64,000 bases of DNA from Paramacrobiotus metropolitanus. Taxonomy: Eukaryota > Tardigrada > Eutardigrada > Parachela > Macrobiotidae. Below the pieces are notes generated by a model, which was not told the origin of the DNA, did no database searches, and saw only the letters and a program-made list of their open reading frames with translations. The DNA is taken from positions 2,170,001 to 2,234,000 of the forward strand of contig NW_026570226.1 in NCBI RefSeq assembly GCF_019649055.1, in the 5' to 3' direction. Shown piece by piece: positions 1-12,217 of the stretch (positions are counted from its first letter, which is position 1; each line of letters opens with the position of its first letter). The position numbers were made by a program, and so were the translations under genes.

Positions 1-295
1 CAATTTATTGCTTGATAAATTTTGACGCTGTTTCGGAAATTAGGACAGCGGGTGGAAGGAGTAATGAACTCTGTGACTAACAATGTTTTCTTTGCTCTTT
101 TTATACAAATACATGTTGTTGGGGAAAAAGTAATTTAATTGTTTTGATCGCTAAAATTAAAGTGGTAGTGATTCTCACTGGAAAAAATTATGTCCGGTAT
201 TTTAGCTAATTTGCTAGCTTAATGGCGAAAACATTACATTCGTGGTATGATTTCCGAATGTTGCAGCTTGTTTCATAATATAGAAATTATTTCAG

Positions 296-2868
296 GGATT
301 ATGATCCATTTAATCGTGAAAGTTTCGCTCGTCAGAGCATGTCGGAGAAGCGCCATGCTCACCTGGATCCGCGTCACTTGGAGACGTACCGGAAGTCCAA
401 AGCCGCCTTAGCCCACTTCCATTCAGCCGCCAAATCTCACACCCCCTCCCCCAGTAATCCCGCCGAGATGGAACAGAAACTACGGCGCGCCAATTCCCTG
501 GAAAGTGTGATTAAAGGACCGACAGCCGCGGGTGGTCCCGCTCCAACCGCCGCCACACCGCCTTCGCATAATGGCCGGCGCTCCAAGAGCAGTGCCAATC
601 GGAATCGGGGCTGTAATGAGAGCTTCCGCGTGGCCGTCGATCGGTCGTATGACGCGGAGAAGGATGAGGAGAACATTCGGCCCAGTGATAGTACACCGTC
701 GGTGACGTTTAAGGAGGAGAATATCGAGGTGATGGACAGTAGTCCCAGTGCTGATGGGAAGAAGCAGAAGAAGCCGGGCTTGCTGCGAGGATGGTTACGG
801 CGCAGTGGGAATCGCAAGGGCGACGGATCGCCGGTGTCGGAAAGTGTCGTGACGACGACGCAGACATTGTCCAGCAGTATTCCCGTATCCCGATCGGCGC
901 CCAGTGTGCATGATGAACAAGCGGCCAAAGCTCGACAAGCGGCGCTTGAAGAGCAACAGAGGTAAGGAATTTTTTTCAGTACACTATGTCAGTTTTAATT
1001 GAATTTAGTATGCACTGCAAGATTTTCCACTTAAGTGTTAGTGAAAAAATCATCCGACTCGTTCGCTGCACACGCGATGCAACAGAAATTGGCACTTCTG
1101 TAGAAGAAAATATTCTACAAACAGTTTTTGGTATCTTAAGTTCGGGTTGGTTCCATCTTGTCGCTTTGCTTGTAGAAGTTTCATAGTTTAACGCCATTCA
1201 GTACGTGTTTGTCGATTTCGACTTTTCATCGATTAATGCTGCGCTATATTTACGCAACAACTGAAGAAATCTGCAGTCGATTAGTTTAGCTTGAATTTGA
1301 TGAATCGGTGACTGGTCCGTCACCGATTAAAAGGCCTAAAAATATATTTCACGCTCCTTTTAAGTTGTTTTTTATTGAGCCGCGCAGCCACCGGCGGCGT
1401 ATGCACAGCCATATTTGTAAATCTGATTGACCTTGTCATAATGGCAGTTCTGACAAGAAAAACGGCTTGTTCCGATCGCCGTATCGTTTTAATGACCGCG
1501 AAACAAGATGAAAAACTGACGCGTACGCGTTTCCGTCTTTTGCCTTATGTTGTGATGTGATGTGCGTTTGCAAAAGTGACGATCTATGTTGAGGAATGTG
1601 TAATCAGTACAGTTCTAAATTCGCGATGATGTCAATCATTTTCCTTGATGCGTTTGTTATGCATTCTTTTGAAACTGCCCGCTGCTGTGCACAATAAAAA
1701 TTCCGGAATGTTCATATTTAATCTAAGGGCATCTTTAATCTGGTTATTCTTTATTCATATATGGGTTATAAATTATTAGAGACCGTCAGAAATAATCAAG
1801 CTTGATTTCACGCAATTTTTCTCACTGGTTTTATATAATATTTTTTTATGGTCGCCTTTAATTTTCAAATTTCATGGCTTGCACGTGAAGTTCCCAACTT
1901 TGATTTGTTTTTGCAGGATTAATGTTCACTACCAGCGATTCAAATCGCAACAGCTCCAACAACAGCAGAAATCTTACCAACAGTTACCCTCTGTTGCCGT
2001 CAAGCCAACCACGAAGAAGCCTACGATGCCTCCGGCTGCTGAACAGAAACCAGTAGTCGTTCACATTCCAACTAGCGGTCATCCACCACCAAGAAATTCG
2101 TATGTTTAACAATAAGAGGACCGCTGGTTTAAAATTGTTGACGCCATTACTTTTTTGTAACCGGTGACTGTTTTACAGGAAGTCAGAGAATATGTATGGT
2201 GTCGTAACGAGTGATCCTTACGGGCATTACATGAACTATGATGAGATTCAAAAAGTTATAAAAAGGCGACCCAATACACACGCCCAGCCCGTAGCTCTCC
2301 AGCGTCAGCGGCCTGTGTCCAATTTTTTCGAGTATGGAGCGGTGCCCGGTAATGGGGTCTATGCTCATCCCCGAACTGAAATACCGAACCACTTGTTGCT
2401 GCCGAATGCAGCGTACAACGCCCCCGCTAGGTTGGTAATAATTTTATTGCTATTCCGCCTATTCGGCATATTATTTTGTGTTTTTCACGTATTTAAAACA
2501 TAATTATTAATTGAGTTATGCGAGTATGATATATGAAGTATCTACAATCTACATCAGACTACATACCTGTGTCTCGCTCCATTTTTCATAGCAAATTTGT
2601 CGCGACTTGTTTGAATGCGGTTCTGTCTTCTGTGTTTTTTCGCTGCTAATGCAGAATTGATGTGAAATAGGGTGTTCTTGATTGAACGTTTATACATATG
2701 TACGCATTTTATAGGCCGCTGGGACAAATTCGAGAGAATTCCATGGAGAAATTAAGTGTTAATCGTGCTAATGATGGAGTGATTTACGCCGCTGCCAGTC
2801 GCCGTGGAATAGCAAAGCCGCTGGTGACCACCACCACAGCGGCTGCGCTCATGGGATCGCAGGTGTAA
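296..2868 (+). CDS. C-terminal part of a Ser/Gln-rich scaffold-like protein (5' end outside the window)
   Basis: Four exons join in frame: 296-961, 1917-2099, 2179-2430 and 2715-2868 (TAA). The first is entered in phase 1 after ATTTCAG, so the gene starts left of the window. Donors and acceptors are consensus (AG|GTAAGG, TTGCAG|G, TTTTACAG|G) and every junction keeps phase. The 417 or so visible residues begin YDPFNRESFARQS and are mostly disordered, with Ser/Thr/Pro-rich stretches, a basic cluster (KKQKKPGLLRGWLRR), a Gln-rich segment at the start of exon 2 and a Pro/Lys-rich linker. The C-terminus ends ALMGSQV, which could suit a PDZ ligand, but I do not claim that. No enzymatic domain or transmembrane segment is visible and I do not recognise the family. 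A cytoskeletal or polarity adaptor is only a guess. An AATAAA at 3242-3247 could serve as poly(A) signal. Confidence 0.72.
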
Positions 2869-3822
2869 ATGTCGCCAACCGATCCTGTGGAGTTTGTTTT
2901 TTGTTGTTTGAAATTTTAAGTTTTTTTCTCTTCAAAAGCATGCAATATTTTTTGAGAGTCGATTGTGTTCTTCGTGTTTGATTGGCCGCCAATTGCGAAA
3001 TTTGCTCAGGTTTTAAGAATTAATGTGTACAAATATCTTCCGAACATGTTCTGACGGGATTTTGCTTTAGTCAGCGTACGCTGCTTTTTTCGTGTTTTAA
3101 AGTCTGAATACGTATTTCTGTTCGATGCAAATTGGAACAAATTGAATTTTTGATCTGTTTTCCGGGGCAGTTTGTGCATGGCATGGTATATTCTGTTTTA
3201 GAATTTCAAAATTTATATGTGTCATTTGATATTTTTTAGAAAATAAAGCTCATATTTTTATGGCGTTTTGTCTACCGATTGTCAAACCAAAGTCTTTTTT
3301 TCGGATAACGATGATAAAGCGTACGTCAGTTTCATGGCTGCAACACAATTAATATGTATTTTATTCGACACCAGTCAGCTCACAGATCAGATGGGATAGC
3401 ACAGGTTTACACTACTTAAAATGATAAAAATTTAAACATTGAAAAAACATCCAAAATCGTTAGAATTAATATACTTGACCTTTCAGTATTACTGCCACTT
3501 CCACCCAAAGAATTTGCAGGTCTTTTATTCATTCAGTCGATTTCTTGTAAGTATTTGTAAGTTCCTTCGGCGTTTATTTTAATTTCTTGTTGGCCGATAA
3601 GTGTTTACTGTAGTCCAAAGCTCCAAATAACAACTGTATAAGATTTACACCAGCAGCAGGATGTTCAGCAATTGCTGTAGAACAGTTACTTACAATAAAT
3701 GCACTTTATTGGTCAAATAAATGCACTTGGGGGCAAAGCAAAGAAAGAAACATGCAAACTACAACAAGAAAATCTCATTTAATTTATCCAGCCCTTCCCT
3801 CGTGCCAAGCACTGACGCCGCG
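2869..3822. other. Spacer and probable 3'UTR, no gene seen
   Basis: The stretch is AT-rich with stops in all frames. It holds the likely 3'UTR of the upstream gene and its AATAAA near 3242. No other feature is recognised. Confidence 0.5.
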
Positions 3823-4110
3823 TTACCCCGCTGAATTTCTATATATCGACAAGCGCTGTCTTAAAAACTCATGCGAGCGTGCTTCGCCAGTTTGCTGCTG
3901 AAGTCTCTTCCCCAGTTCTTTGATAAATGCGATTGCTGACGGTCCCCATGGGCCCATGGTTTCAAAAGCAATTGGAACGAACAGGTAACGGCCAGCTAGG
4001 TAAATATAAAGTCTGGATTTCTTATCCTCAGCTTGCACGGCGGCCGCTCCCGCTGTAGTCGAAGTTGCTTTGACATGTGACGGCGCAACCGTGTCTACAC
4101 ATGTCACGTC
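3823..4110 (-). mobile_element. Truncated 3' end of a reverse-transcriptase retroelement ORF
   Basis: An open stretch of about 94 codons on the minus strand contains the signature tail of retrotransposon reverse-transcriptase polyproteins: FETMGPWGPSA, then KELGKRL, then TGEARSHEFLRQRLS. The usual closing block (QRGNAA) is degraded. Only this C-terminal tail is present. The catalytic domain (YADD-type motif) is absent upstream, so this is a dead 5'-truncated remnant. A second diverged copy of the same tail lies on the plus strand at 27060-27345. The exact element family cannot be named from the tail alone. Confidence 0.6.
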
Positions 4111-4484
4111 CCATGCTAGACACTTACAATTAATTCCCTACTATTTCCTGTCCTATAAACTGTTTCCTAGAAGGCTTTTAATATTGTTTTTTAGGAAGAT
4201 GAAAGCTCATCATACATACAATTAATTTCAGTAGTGAATATTGACAGTAAAATGTAGTGATCTCCTAAATTGTACTCGTAGCATAACTTGTTTTTTAAAT
4301 TCGCCGTACAAAGTACTATGTTTTTCCCTGGTTTTGAGATTGATATGCTACGATTCACTTTACCTGCTTAACACATTTTGTATCGATTGGTCAGGCTGCA
4401 GTGCAGGCTTCCGGCGGTTTAACAGTTCCCAAACCTTGCGAGTATAGCCTCTGCTTCGACAGAATTTGTTCAACTAGTATGAAA

Positions 4485-4570
4485 CCGACGATAGCTCAGT
4501 TGGCAGAGCGGACGGCTGTAGTGTTATCAGAGGTACCGTCAGGTCCTGAGTTCAATTCTCAGTCGTCGGA
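4485..4570 (+). tRNA. trnY(GUA): tRNA-Tyr (anticodon GTA) with 13-nt intron
   Basis: Acceptor arms CCGACGA and TCGTCGG pair perfectly with discriminator A. The D arm is GCTCAGTTGGCAGAGC (A-box like). The anticodon stem GACGG/CCGTC encloses CTGTAG, giving anticodon GTA. A 13-nt intron (TGTTATCAGAGGT) lies directly 3' of position 37, the canonical place, and eukaryotic tRNA-Tyr genes commonly carry one. The T arm GGTCCTGAGTTCAATTCTCAG keeps the GTTCAAT B-box core but with weaker stem composition. A T-run (ATTTTTGTTTTTTT) about 4 nt downstream supplies the Pol III terminator. The mature length would be 73 nt plus CCA. Confidence 0.92.
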
Positions 4571-4581
4571 AAATTTTTGTT
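4571..4581 (+). terminator. Pol III oligo-T terminator of tRNA-Tyr
   Basis: T-runs start within a few bases of the discriminator base and fit RNA polymerase III termination. Confidence 0.6.
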
Positions 4582-5253
4582 TTTTTCATTTTGTAAAAAC
4601 ATTCTGTATATATCTGTAGTCCCTCCTGTATCAAAATGAAAGATAAACAGTAATTAACTGACACTTTTATTTAGTAAGCTAACAGTATTTCCGAATTATG
4701 CAGTGACGTTTGTCGCAGTTGTTGTAATTCATAATGATCATGGACTTCAGACTGGCCCTGCCCTGTCTTTGTAATTTTAAAATGCACAGTATACGAAGAA
4801 TGTTCAGCAATAAACGTTTGCCAAATTATGAAATCGATAAAAGCATATAAATTGGGTTAAATCTTTGATATTGCAAAATGTTTACTATAATTATTGCTAA
4901 TTTTGTGTACGTTATGCCGTAACAAAATTTGTAACTTTAATACTTGGTTTTTTTTCAGTGTCTCCGAATGCGGAGCCAATATGGCAGCGATACAATATTT
5001 ACACATTGAATGATCTTTGTAATGCGCATGGTAATACAGTGGAGTGCACAAGGGTTCACAACTTCACAGGATTTTATTTCAAACAATCACACCATGATGT
5101 AATAGAATTTTCCAATTTAAAATATATATGCGACTATACAAACTAGCGGGTGTTGTCTCCAGAAAAATATCACAGACAAAAAAGTCGGCATTAATAATTT
5201 TATACTTAATCAAAGCCACAAAAGATGGCAACTCTTGTATTATATGACAGCAT

Positions 5254-5859
5254 TCAGCTCAGAAATATTTTGGTCATTTTCCTGACATATTTCATACAGA
5301 CCGGGCACTTGCGCATAGAGTGACCGGTTATGGTTTCATAGAACGGCAGGGTATTGGCGCATTTGGAGCAGGTAATAACATGGTGGCATGGCGAGAACAT
5401 AATGGCGCGGTCACCGGTAAAGCAGATAATACACTTATATTGATCCTGTGCCTTCCCGATGGCCTTCTCGCACTCCGCCTTGTAAAATTCCATATCCTGT
5501 ACAGAGTACCGACGATGCTTATCCATTTCCAAAAATACTCCGGAATCGCTGGGCGACATGGCTGTCCCGTCGGTGAAGGACTGGGAAGCCGGGAACACTT
5601 CGTCGAAGGAAGCGGCGCGATCCTCGCAAATAGCGGAAACGGCGCGTTGCCGCACAGGAACCGCCATCGGATCGGAGACCATGTGAAGGTTAGCCGGGAT
5701 GGAGCCGGCTAGCTGGGGGGACGGGAGACCGGCTAGCTGGGGGGACGGGAGCCTGGGAGCCGGGATAAGGGGAGCGGCGGCAGGTGCCGAGACTTCCGGT
5801 GACCTCGAGCGGCTTGGTCCGCTGGGACAGCGTCGCAGCCAATCCAGCAGGTGCACCAT
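5254..5859 (-). CDS. RING-HC finger protein (candidate E3 ubiquitin ligase), single exon
   Basis: This intronless 201-residue ORF starts at ATG 5859 (MVHLLDWL) and stops at 5254. Residues 1-130 are low complexity and Pro/Ser-rich, with a short tandem duplication (LPSPQLAG twice). Residues 142-190 form a C3HC4 RING: C143, C146, C158, H160, C164, C167, C185 and C188, with the PCxHxxxCxxC core typical of IAP, MUL1 and neuralized-type RINGs. RINGs of this class recruit E2 enzymes for ubiquitin transfer. The substrate is unknown, as no BIR, NHR or transmembrane region is present. A short helix (EFYKAECEKAIGKAQDQ) immediately precedes the RING. The tail after the last Cys is about 13 residues, as in IAP-type RINGs that dimerise. 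The lack of introns among intron-rich neighbours could reflect retroposition. Confidence 0.85.
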   Translation of the reverse strand: MVHLLDWLRRCPSGPSRSRSPEVSAPAAAPLIPAPRLPSPQLAGLPSPQLAGSIPANLHMVSDPMAVPVRQRAVSAICEDRAASFDEVFPASQSFTDGTAMSPSDSGVFLEMDKHRRYSVQDMEFYKAECEKAIGKAQDQYKCIICFTGDRAIMFSPCHHVITCSKCANTLPFYETITGHSMRKCPVCMKYVRKMTKIFLS

Positions 5860-7871
5860 TTCGATTTAAATAACAAAATGCCAATAGAGATATATGAAGC
5901 GTTTCCACAAAAATGAAACTTCCGGTATGAGTATAGACGTTTCTTCGGAGAATTACTAAACCGTAGTGTAAGCAGACACGATCGTGATTACCACAAATGG
6001 AACGGCAGGCAATGCTAAAATCCAAAATTGACACCAATTGAAATCGGAATGTCCTAATTATCGGAGGAATTGGATCACCATGATAAGATTCTTATATGAT
6101 CAGCCTGATTCAACCAGGTTAAACTGTATAACCTGCAGAAAATGTTGCTACTAGCCAAACTCATCGCTCGTGTCAGTGAACGTATGCCCTAGCATCGTAG
6201 GTACTTGAATACGTGATAATCATGTTCCTTTAATTAATATTACTAATAAGTAATCATGCACGTGAGTTGCTAAAAGTTGTAGATATCACATTAACAATAA
6301 AAGACGTGATGAACTACATGTAGTAAGCATTAATTTTCGCGCAGCGCATACAATATGCACAACTTCCTCCGCACAGCATTAATAATTAAGTATTTGTATT
6401 GGCATGCTCACTTGTGACAGGAAGTTAAGGAACTACCGATGCGTATGAACAAGGAAGGAACGGAACAACCGAACACACGACGTACTGTTTGCAAACTTAT
6501 TGTAAAACATAATAATATTCAGTCGCCTGTATGTTTAGGTAACGATTAAAGCAAATTTTTGATAAGGTGCGAGTACAGAAGTGCGTAGTCAAGGCATTTT
6601 ATGCCGGCATAAGCGATAGGACACAACACTGCAGGGGATTGCCCGGAAACGTTTATCGAGTTTGTTGTTACAACGGTTTTCTGATAAGAAGCTCGTTTGC
6701 AGCATGGCATAACTGCAGGTAAATTGGTTATTAATTAATAAAGAAAGTTTGAACCGGAAATAGCAGCGCTATCTGTGATTATTTGTAGCAGGTCACGCAA
6801 GTGGAGTTTAATGGTCCATTTTTAGACTGAATTTCGACAGTGCATACGTAAAAGAAAAACTGTACCAAATATCTGTATTTTCCAAATGCATGGTCATGAT
6901 GTTCTTGCTACGTATTTGTAATTTTTAGGTTTTTGTAATGCAAGTGCATCTATAAATATTGTAATAATGATGGCACCGCTTAAATAGCTTTTCAATGCAG
7001 CTTCCACAAAATTTTATTGCACAGAATTTTGTGTCGATACTATTCAGCATTACTTCTACTGGCGGAGTTCTACAATAAGAATAAGAAAAACGTATCGCAC
7101 CTTTTTAACTCCACGAATGGTTAACCATCGGCGCTGAAGGGATGACTAAAAGAGGAGCGATGCCGAAAGCAAAGTAAAAGATGCGCTGCGAAATTAATGT
7201 TCATTCGCTGACGTGTACAGCTGGTAAACCCTAAACAGGTTAGGTCACATTAATTAAATGCAAAAGAATAACAAAATTAGGAAAAATATTGCGAACAGGA
7301 CTTCCGGTTACAATCTGTAAGCACTTTATAAATGACAAACGCGGGATGGAGTTCAATGAACAGAGTGGCTTCGATGTACCAACTCTGTCCACCGCTGAGT
7401 AATAACAAACAGCGTGATGAGCAACCGCCTGTACGCTCGCTCGCTTGGCTGCTGTTCCAGATGTTCGTGGAGATATGGACTCCAGTACAGTAAGCGTGCC
7501 AGCACTTCGTAACACATTTTCCATGGTTCGTGCTTCCTTTACAAATGGTCCTTCCTCTTGGCCATGCCTCTTGTGCTATTCTAGACCTAGTGGTTCGTTG
7601 ATAAAACATTTCTCCGGTGCAATTATTTTGATGCAGTAGGCAGCACCAGGCTTCCCGGTAAATGACCGTAAAATCACATGGTTGCATGAGAATGATGACG
7701 CCATATTTCGCGTAGAAAGCGTGTTGTGCTTTCCTGCGTTTGCATACATGCTTGACGATTCAAAGCCCACGATCAGCTTACTGCTATCGTGATCTCACGG
7801 TTTTATCGGGTTTGTTTGTATGTGATACAGTTTTGCTTTAGCTGAAAGCTGTGATCTTTGTTGTCTATTAA
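5860..7871. other. Intergenic, no supported gene
   Basis: This is an AT-rich spacer between two divergently transcribed genes. Overlapping minus-strand ORFs at about 7240-7770 have no recognisable motif and use non-ATG starts or interrupted frames, so they are not called. Confidence 0.45.
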
Positions 7872-10800
7872 ATGGATTTGGACGCAGAAGCAGAACGATT
7901 TAGCATTGGCGTCTCGGCAGTTCTTTGTGGAGTAAGCACCATTATTTATCTGTAAGTTTATCATCGGCCTGGTAGCTATCACAGGGTTAGCTAATGATTT
8001 AAGAGCCCTAAGCCCTAATTAATTGACTGCTTATTTTGTAAACGACCCAGAACTGGAGAGAAGCGCAGCGAATTTTTCGAGCTTTTTTGTGCATTTAGTT
8101 TTTAAATAGTTCTGTAGTTTGCAGCGCTTGAATTATTCGAAATTGGTTTAGAGTTGTAGTTTAGAATTGGTTTACACCTTAGAGGTTTTGACTTGACTTG
8201 GGAACCGGAATTTTCTACGTCATCGTTTTTCGTGTCCCGTTTTAGCTGGGGGAGAAAACCAAAATAATGGGGTTCCGTTTCTCTTTCTATGTATGTCATC
8301 AGCGTCATCGCGCTTAATGTGTGCTATGAGAAATGCAAAATACAATCGATCAGAACACGCGATTTTCTCGGTAGGCGCTCTTCCGCTCGACACTCGGTAT
8401 AGCTGCTCTGACAGAGTCACAGTCAGCTGACTGCTTTTCATGAGAACGGAGAAATGCCTTGAGGTTCTCTATTTTGTTGTAAAGCGCTGCGCTAGGTAAA
8501 CATAGGTGTAGAAGCGGAGATCATGCACGCGTGACTTTACATGGAGTCGGATTAATAACAGAAATTTGATTTGAGTGCTCTTGCGTTGGGTGTTGGGCAT
8601 ATTTGCATTTGTGGTTCAGTGTGCGAGTGCGAAGTATTGAATCATAATTTATCACTTGTGAAGAAATACGCCGGAAAGCTGTTCATACGCTTTACGTTTT
8701 TCATGGTGCACCGTAAGTGTGGTTCTTTTTTAAAGTTTTAAAAATAGTGGTAGTGAAAATGTGAATTTTTACACAAGTTGTACGTTCTTGAATCTTTTGT
8801 GTGGAAACAACTAAAAATTTCCATTTTTATATCAGAAAGTGAAATTAAAGCGTTCGATACTGCAGGCAAGACAGTATAATAATTTTGTGTGGTTGTGCTT
8901 GTGTATACGTATGTTTGTTTATCTAATTGTTAATTGAGCCAGTGATTGAGTGATTTGTATTGTATTGGACATATATTTGTAAACGTAACAGATCGATTTC
9001 CGCTTAAACTTTTACATCGGTCATTGTTTTAATTAATTCTTATTGTAGCGTTTAGAAATCTATTTTTGCTTAACATACTGTAAACAGTTACAAAGGGGAT
9101 TCTGTTTTGTGTCACCGAAAAGGTCGGTGTCCTCATTTTAAACTCTGGTGCAGCGTTATTGATGTGCACTTGTTGGCAGGGTGCTTACATACAGTATTTT
9201 GCTATCGATCGATGCGGCCTCATTTAACGACCGCGCTGTGATGTTGTGGTTTTTTGTGCCAATTCCAGATTCTGTGATTTTGAGGAGCATCAGCCGCTAT
9301 TCTATATTTTCCTTTGGTTATCTTTCTCGGTTTTGGCCCTGGAGTACGGTGAACGATTCCTGATTCGAGGTAACGTTTTATGGTACATTAACTTAATACA
9401 CAGCCAAAATTTGACTTCTTAAAATGTACAGTTTTCGGGTATCAGTTAATCAGTACGGTAGACATCACGACGTTTTCCGAACTGTTTTTGATTTGAATCT
9501 TAATTCATAACAAAACTTTTAGTGAGAGTTGTTTGCCAGCGTACGCTTGTCGTATGCTTCTGTCATTTTAATGAAAGTTATTCAAAACTGTTCTCCAGTG
9601 ACGACAACGGATGATTAGTGTAGTGTGTCATGTGGATTTGTTATGACATTCTATTTTTGACATTTCTTTGCGCACTGGTTACACACTGGTGTTTTTCCTT
9701 GTAGTAGTGGGAGAAAGTGCACTGTTGAAGGTTAAAAACATTGCCCAATCGCCGCTCTTTATCGTTGGTCAGGGCCTGGGTTTCTTGTCGCGTTTACGTC
9801 GGGATCAAAGAACTACGGTATGGGTGTTATTTGATCAGTGAATTTTTTTAGATTTGGTAATCGTGGATCATTACGAAGCAAAATGCTGTTTGTATTTTAG
9901 TTCTTCTGGACATTGAACTGTTTCTTCGTGGCACTGTACTGTGTCAGCCGACAAATGGATGATGCATCGGTGGTTTATGCAGCCTGTAAGTGGTATTACC
10001 GGGGAAATTTTTGATGATTGTAGAGAAATTTCCAGGGCTTCTGGATTTCTAAGAAGATTTATATGGCCTTGGTATTAAATTTTGAATCAGATTATAAAAT
10101 GTAATCGCTTCTTGGAAGAGTTTTTTGTTTGCGATCTTTTTTGTCGAGGTGAGAATAATTTCTGCTACGGTGCAGATATGCTGAAAAAATTGAAGAGATA
10201 AGCAATTAAAAACGATTAGAATCTGAAACACCGTAGTAAGCTAAAATGATTCGCCGATAATTTTGTTAGTGCTGAGTTACGCTTTACTGATTTCGTACTC
10301 GTATATGTTTTGCAGGTGTGCTGCTTGGTTCGTCTCCCATAATTCGAAAATTATTAGGCCATGGCACCCAGCAGTTAGCGTCGCGTTTATTTCACCCTCC
10401 AGCTTCGGAACCAACCGAACTGGCTGAATATATGCCGCATATAAACGAGGTGTCCCGTGATTTCAGCATACGAATGCGAAGGAGCAGCTACGAAAAAAGC
10501 GGTAATGCCATTCGGAGATTCTCATTGCATTACGTAATAGTGCATAACCAAATATATGCATTTGTCTTATGCGTATCAATAAGATAACGTCTTCTTTTGT
10601 AAAAATATTGTAAACACATCCACGTCTTGCAACTCGAGCAGAGTCAGATGATAGTAAAATGAACATTTAATTAACATTTAATTGCCGATACGGTACCGCT
10701 TGCCGCTTGGTAGTAATTGATACTTGATTAGTAACTTACTATAATATGTTAAATCATAACATTCTGTTTTGTATTTTACGTGCGATGAGCAGATATTTGT

Positions 10801-11256
10801 GAGATCAGTGATTAGTTTGTTCTATAATTTAGTTTATGTTTAAAATGCAGACCCTTGTTTCGAAACCTCGAAACGCCGCTCGATGTATCTATTTCGAAAC
10901 TTTTGTAGTGGATCAGAATTGCCAAAGCAATAAATGCCCTAATCTTAGCTGACTTTGCAGAAGCTGACATGGATATATCGGTATTTGACGTTTCTGCATT
11001 AAATAATCTGGATGGCTCTTGTTCAGTATCGCTAATGCGGGAATCCCAGTTTCTTCCTGTGATGGCAGAGAGTATGAGCAGTTCCAAGGCCACGGACGAT
11101 GATACTTCGCCCATTCCCTCGGACGTGGAGGTGGTGGATGCCGATGATATACCGGAAGATTTCCCGGCCAGTATTGCCAGTGGCCGTCTCGTGGGTGACT
11201 TTACGTCAGGCGGAACACTGCGTCGCCACCGTCAGGAAAACAACCGTAAAGACTGA
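7872..11256 (+). CDS. Two-hairpin ER-type membrane protein, reticulon-homology-like (RETREG/ARL6IP1-like)
   Basis: Six exons keep frame: 7872-7951 (ATG, MDLDAEAERFS), 9269-9369, 9705-9817, 9901-9985, 10316-10501 and 10961-11256 (TGA), giving 286 residues. The first donor is taken as CT|GTAAGT, because it alone matches the phase of the TTCCAG acceptor at 9268. Hydrophobic pairs lie at about residues 11-60 (GVSTIIYLF, then LFYIFLWLSFSVLALEY) and 99-140 (FFWTLNCFFVALYCV, then VVYAACVLLGSSP). They are separated by an amphipathic basic linker (about 65-98). The last 100 residues are acidic and disordered. Two long wedge-like hairpins with a linker is the layout of ARL6IP1 and FAM134/RETREG proteins, which curve ER membrane. 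I see no canonical LC3-interacting motif, so an ER-phagy role is not claimed. Exon 3 has a NAGNAG acceptor (GTAGTAG). Assignment to a family is inference from topology and weak similarity. Confidence 0.62.
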
Positions 11257-12217
11257 GAATATAATGGGTTTGTCGCAACGTGGAACTGATTGGATTGTTA
11301 GAAGCGTACTATAAGCCCTGCTTTGTTGATTCGGGAGTGGTTTGCCATGGGATTTTACCTAATTTTATCTTTGATCAGGTCATGTTCCTCTTTCTCAGCT
11401 GACGTTTTGTACATAGTGGCTTGTGTCCTGGGATCTTGATTTATTTTCTTTTATTTTATTCCTTTGACATTGAAAAACGACATGCGGTTTTTGTTACTTC
11501 GTTAAATCTCGCTTATTGTGATAATTAAAAGTGTCGAAGGCAGCAGTCTGGTTCGGTTGAGATCGATGGAATCTTTTGTAGTAAAGTGCAGATTGCAGCT
11601 GCATATATTCGCAGTTCTGCGGAAGTAATTGAAGTGGTTTAATTCCTAAATTAAAAGTGCAGGTTGTGAAAAACCACAAGACCGGCAGCGCAAATATGTC
11701 CCGAGACAAGGCTTTAAATCGAAAGTGACGTCGATCGGGCATGTTATAATCAGAACTTGATCAGTGCAGAGCCTGGAAGCAGTGCTGCGATCGATGTTAA
11801 CCACAAGTAAAAACGCTACTCCTGTGCACAATGATGCATTAATTGATACAATGGTTTTGAGAAATGTACAGAGTCGGATCGCATCGGTCGACTATGCAAC
11901 CTCTCCCGGCACTGGACTATTGTACTCTGTACTTCAAATTTGTACTCGTACCATTCATTATATTATTCAAATTCATAATTATCATTTACATCGAAACTAA
12001 CACAATTCACGAGCATTTTTTGTTACTATAATTATATAAAACAACTTATTTCGCACCGGAAATCACGAAACGAAATTGTCTGGCCTCTGCACCGGTAAAT
12101 TTTGTTAAAACAAAACACAAATCGTGCTAGCCAACTGGAATTGCAGCCTACCGGCGACACCTTGGATATCAATGGGTGATCCGAGATCCTGCGCAGGCAG
12201 AAAATATTTTTCAGGCT
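11257..12217. other. Convergent intergenic region
   Basis: This lies between the 3' ends of two converging genes and is presumably their 3'UTRs. ORFs here lack coding character. One TACTCGTA motif sits at 11943. Confidence 0.4.

Noticed and set aside
437-928. 163-codon ORF antisense to the first gene's large exon
   Set aside because: It is a mirror of a GC-rich coding exon, with no splice context and no motif.
7240-7770. Overlapping minus-strand ORFs of 64-136 codons
   Set aside because: No recognisable motif, frames interrupt each other, and starts are partly non-ATG. It could be an old transposon remnant but I cannot support it.
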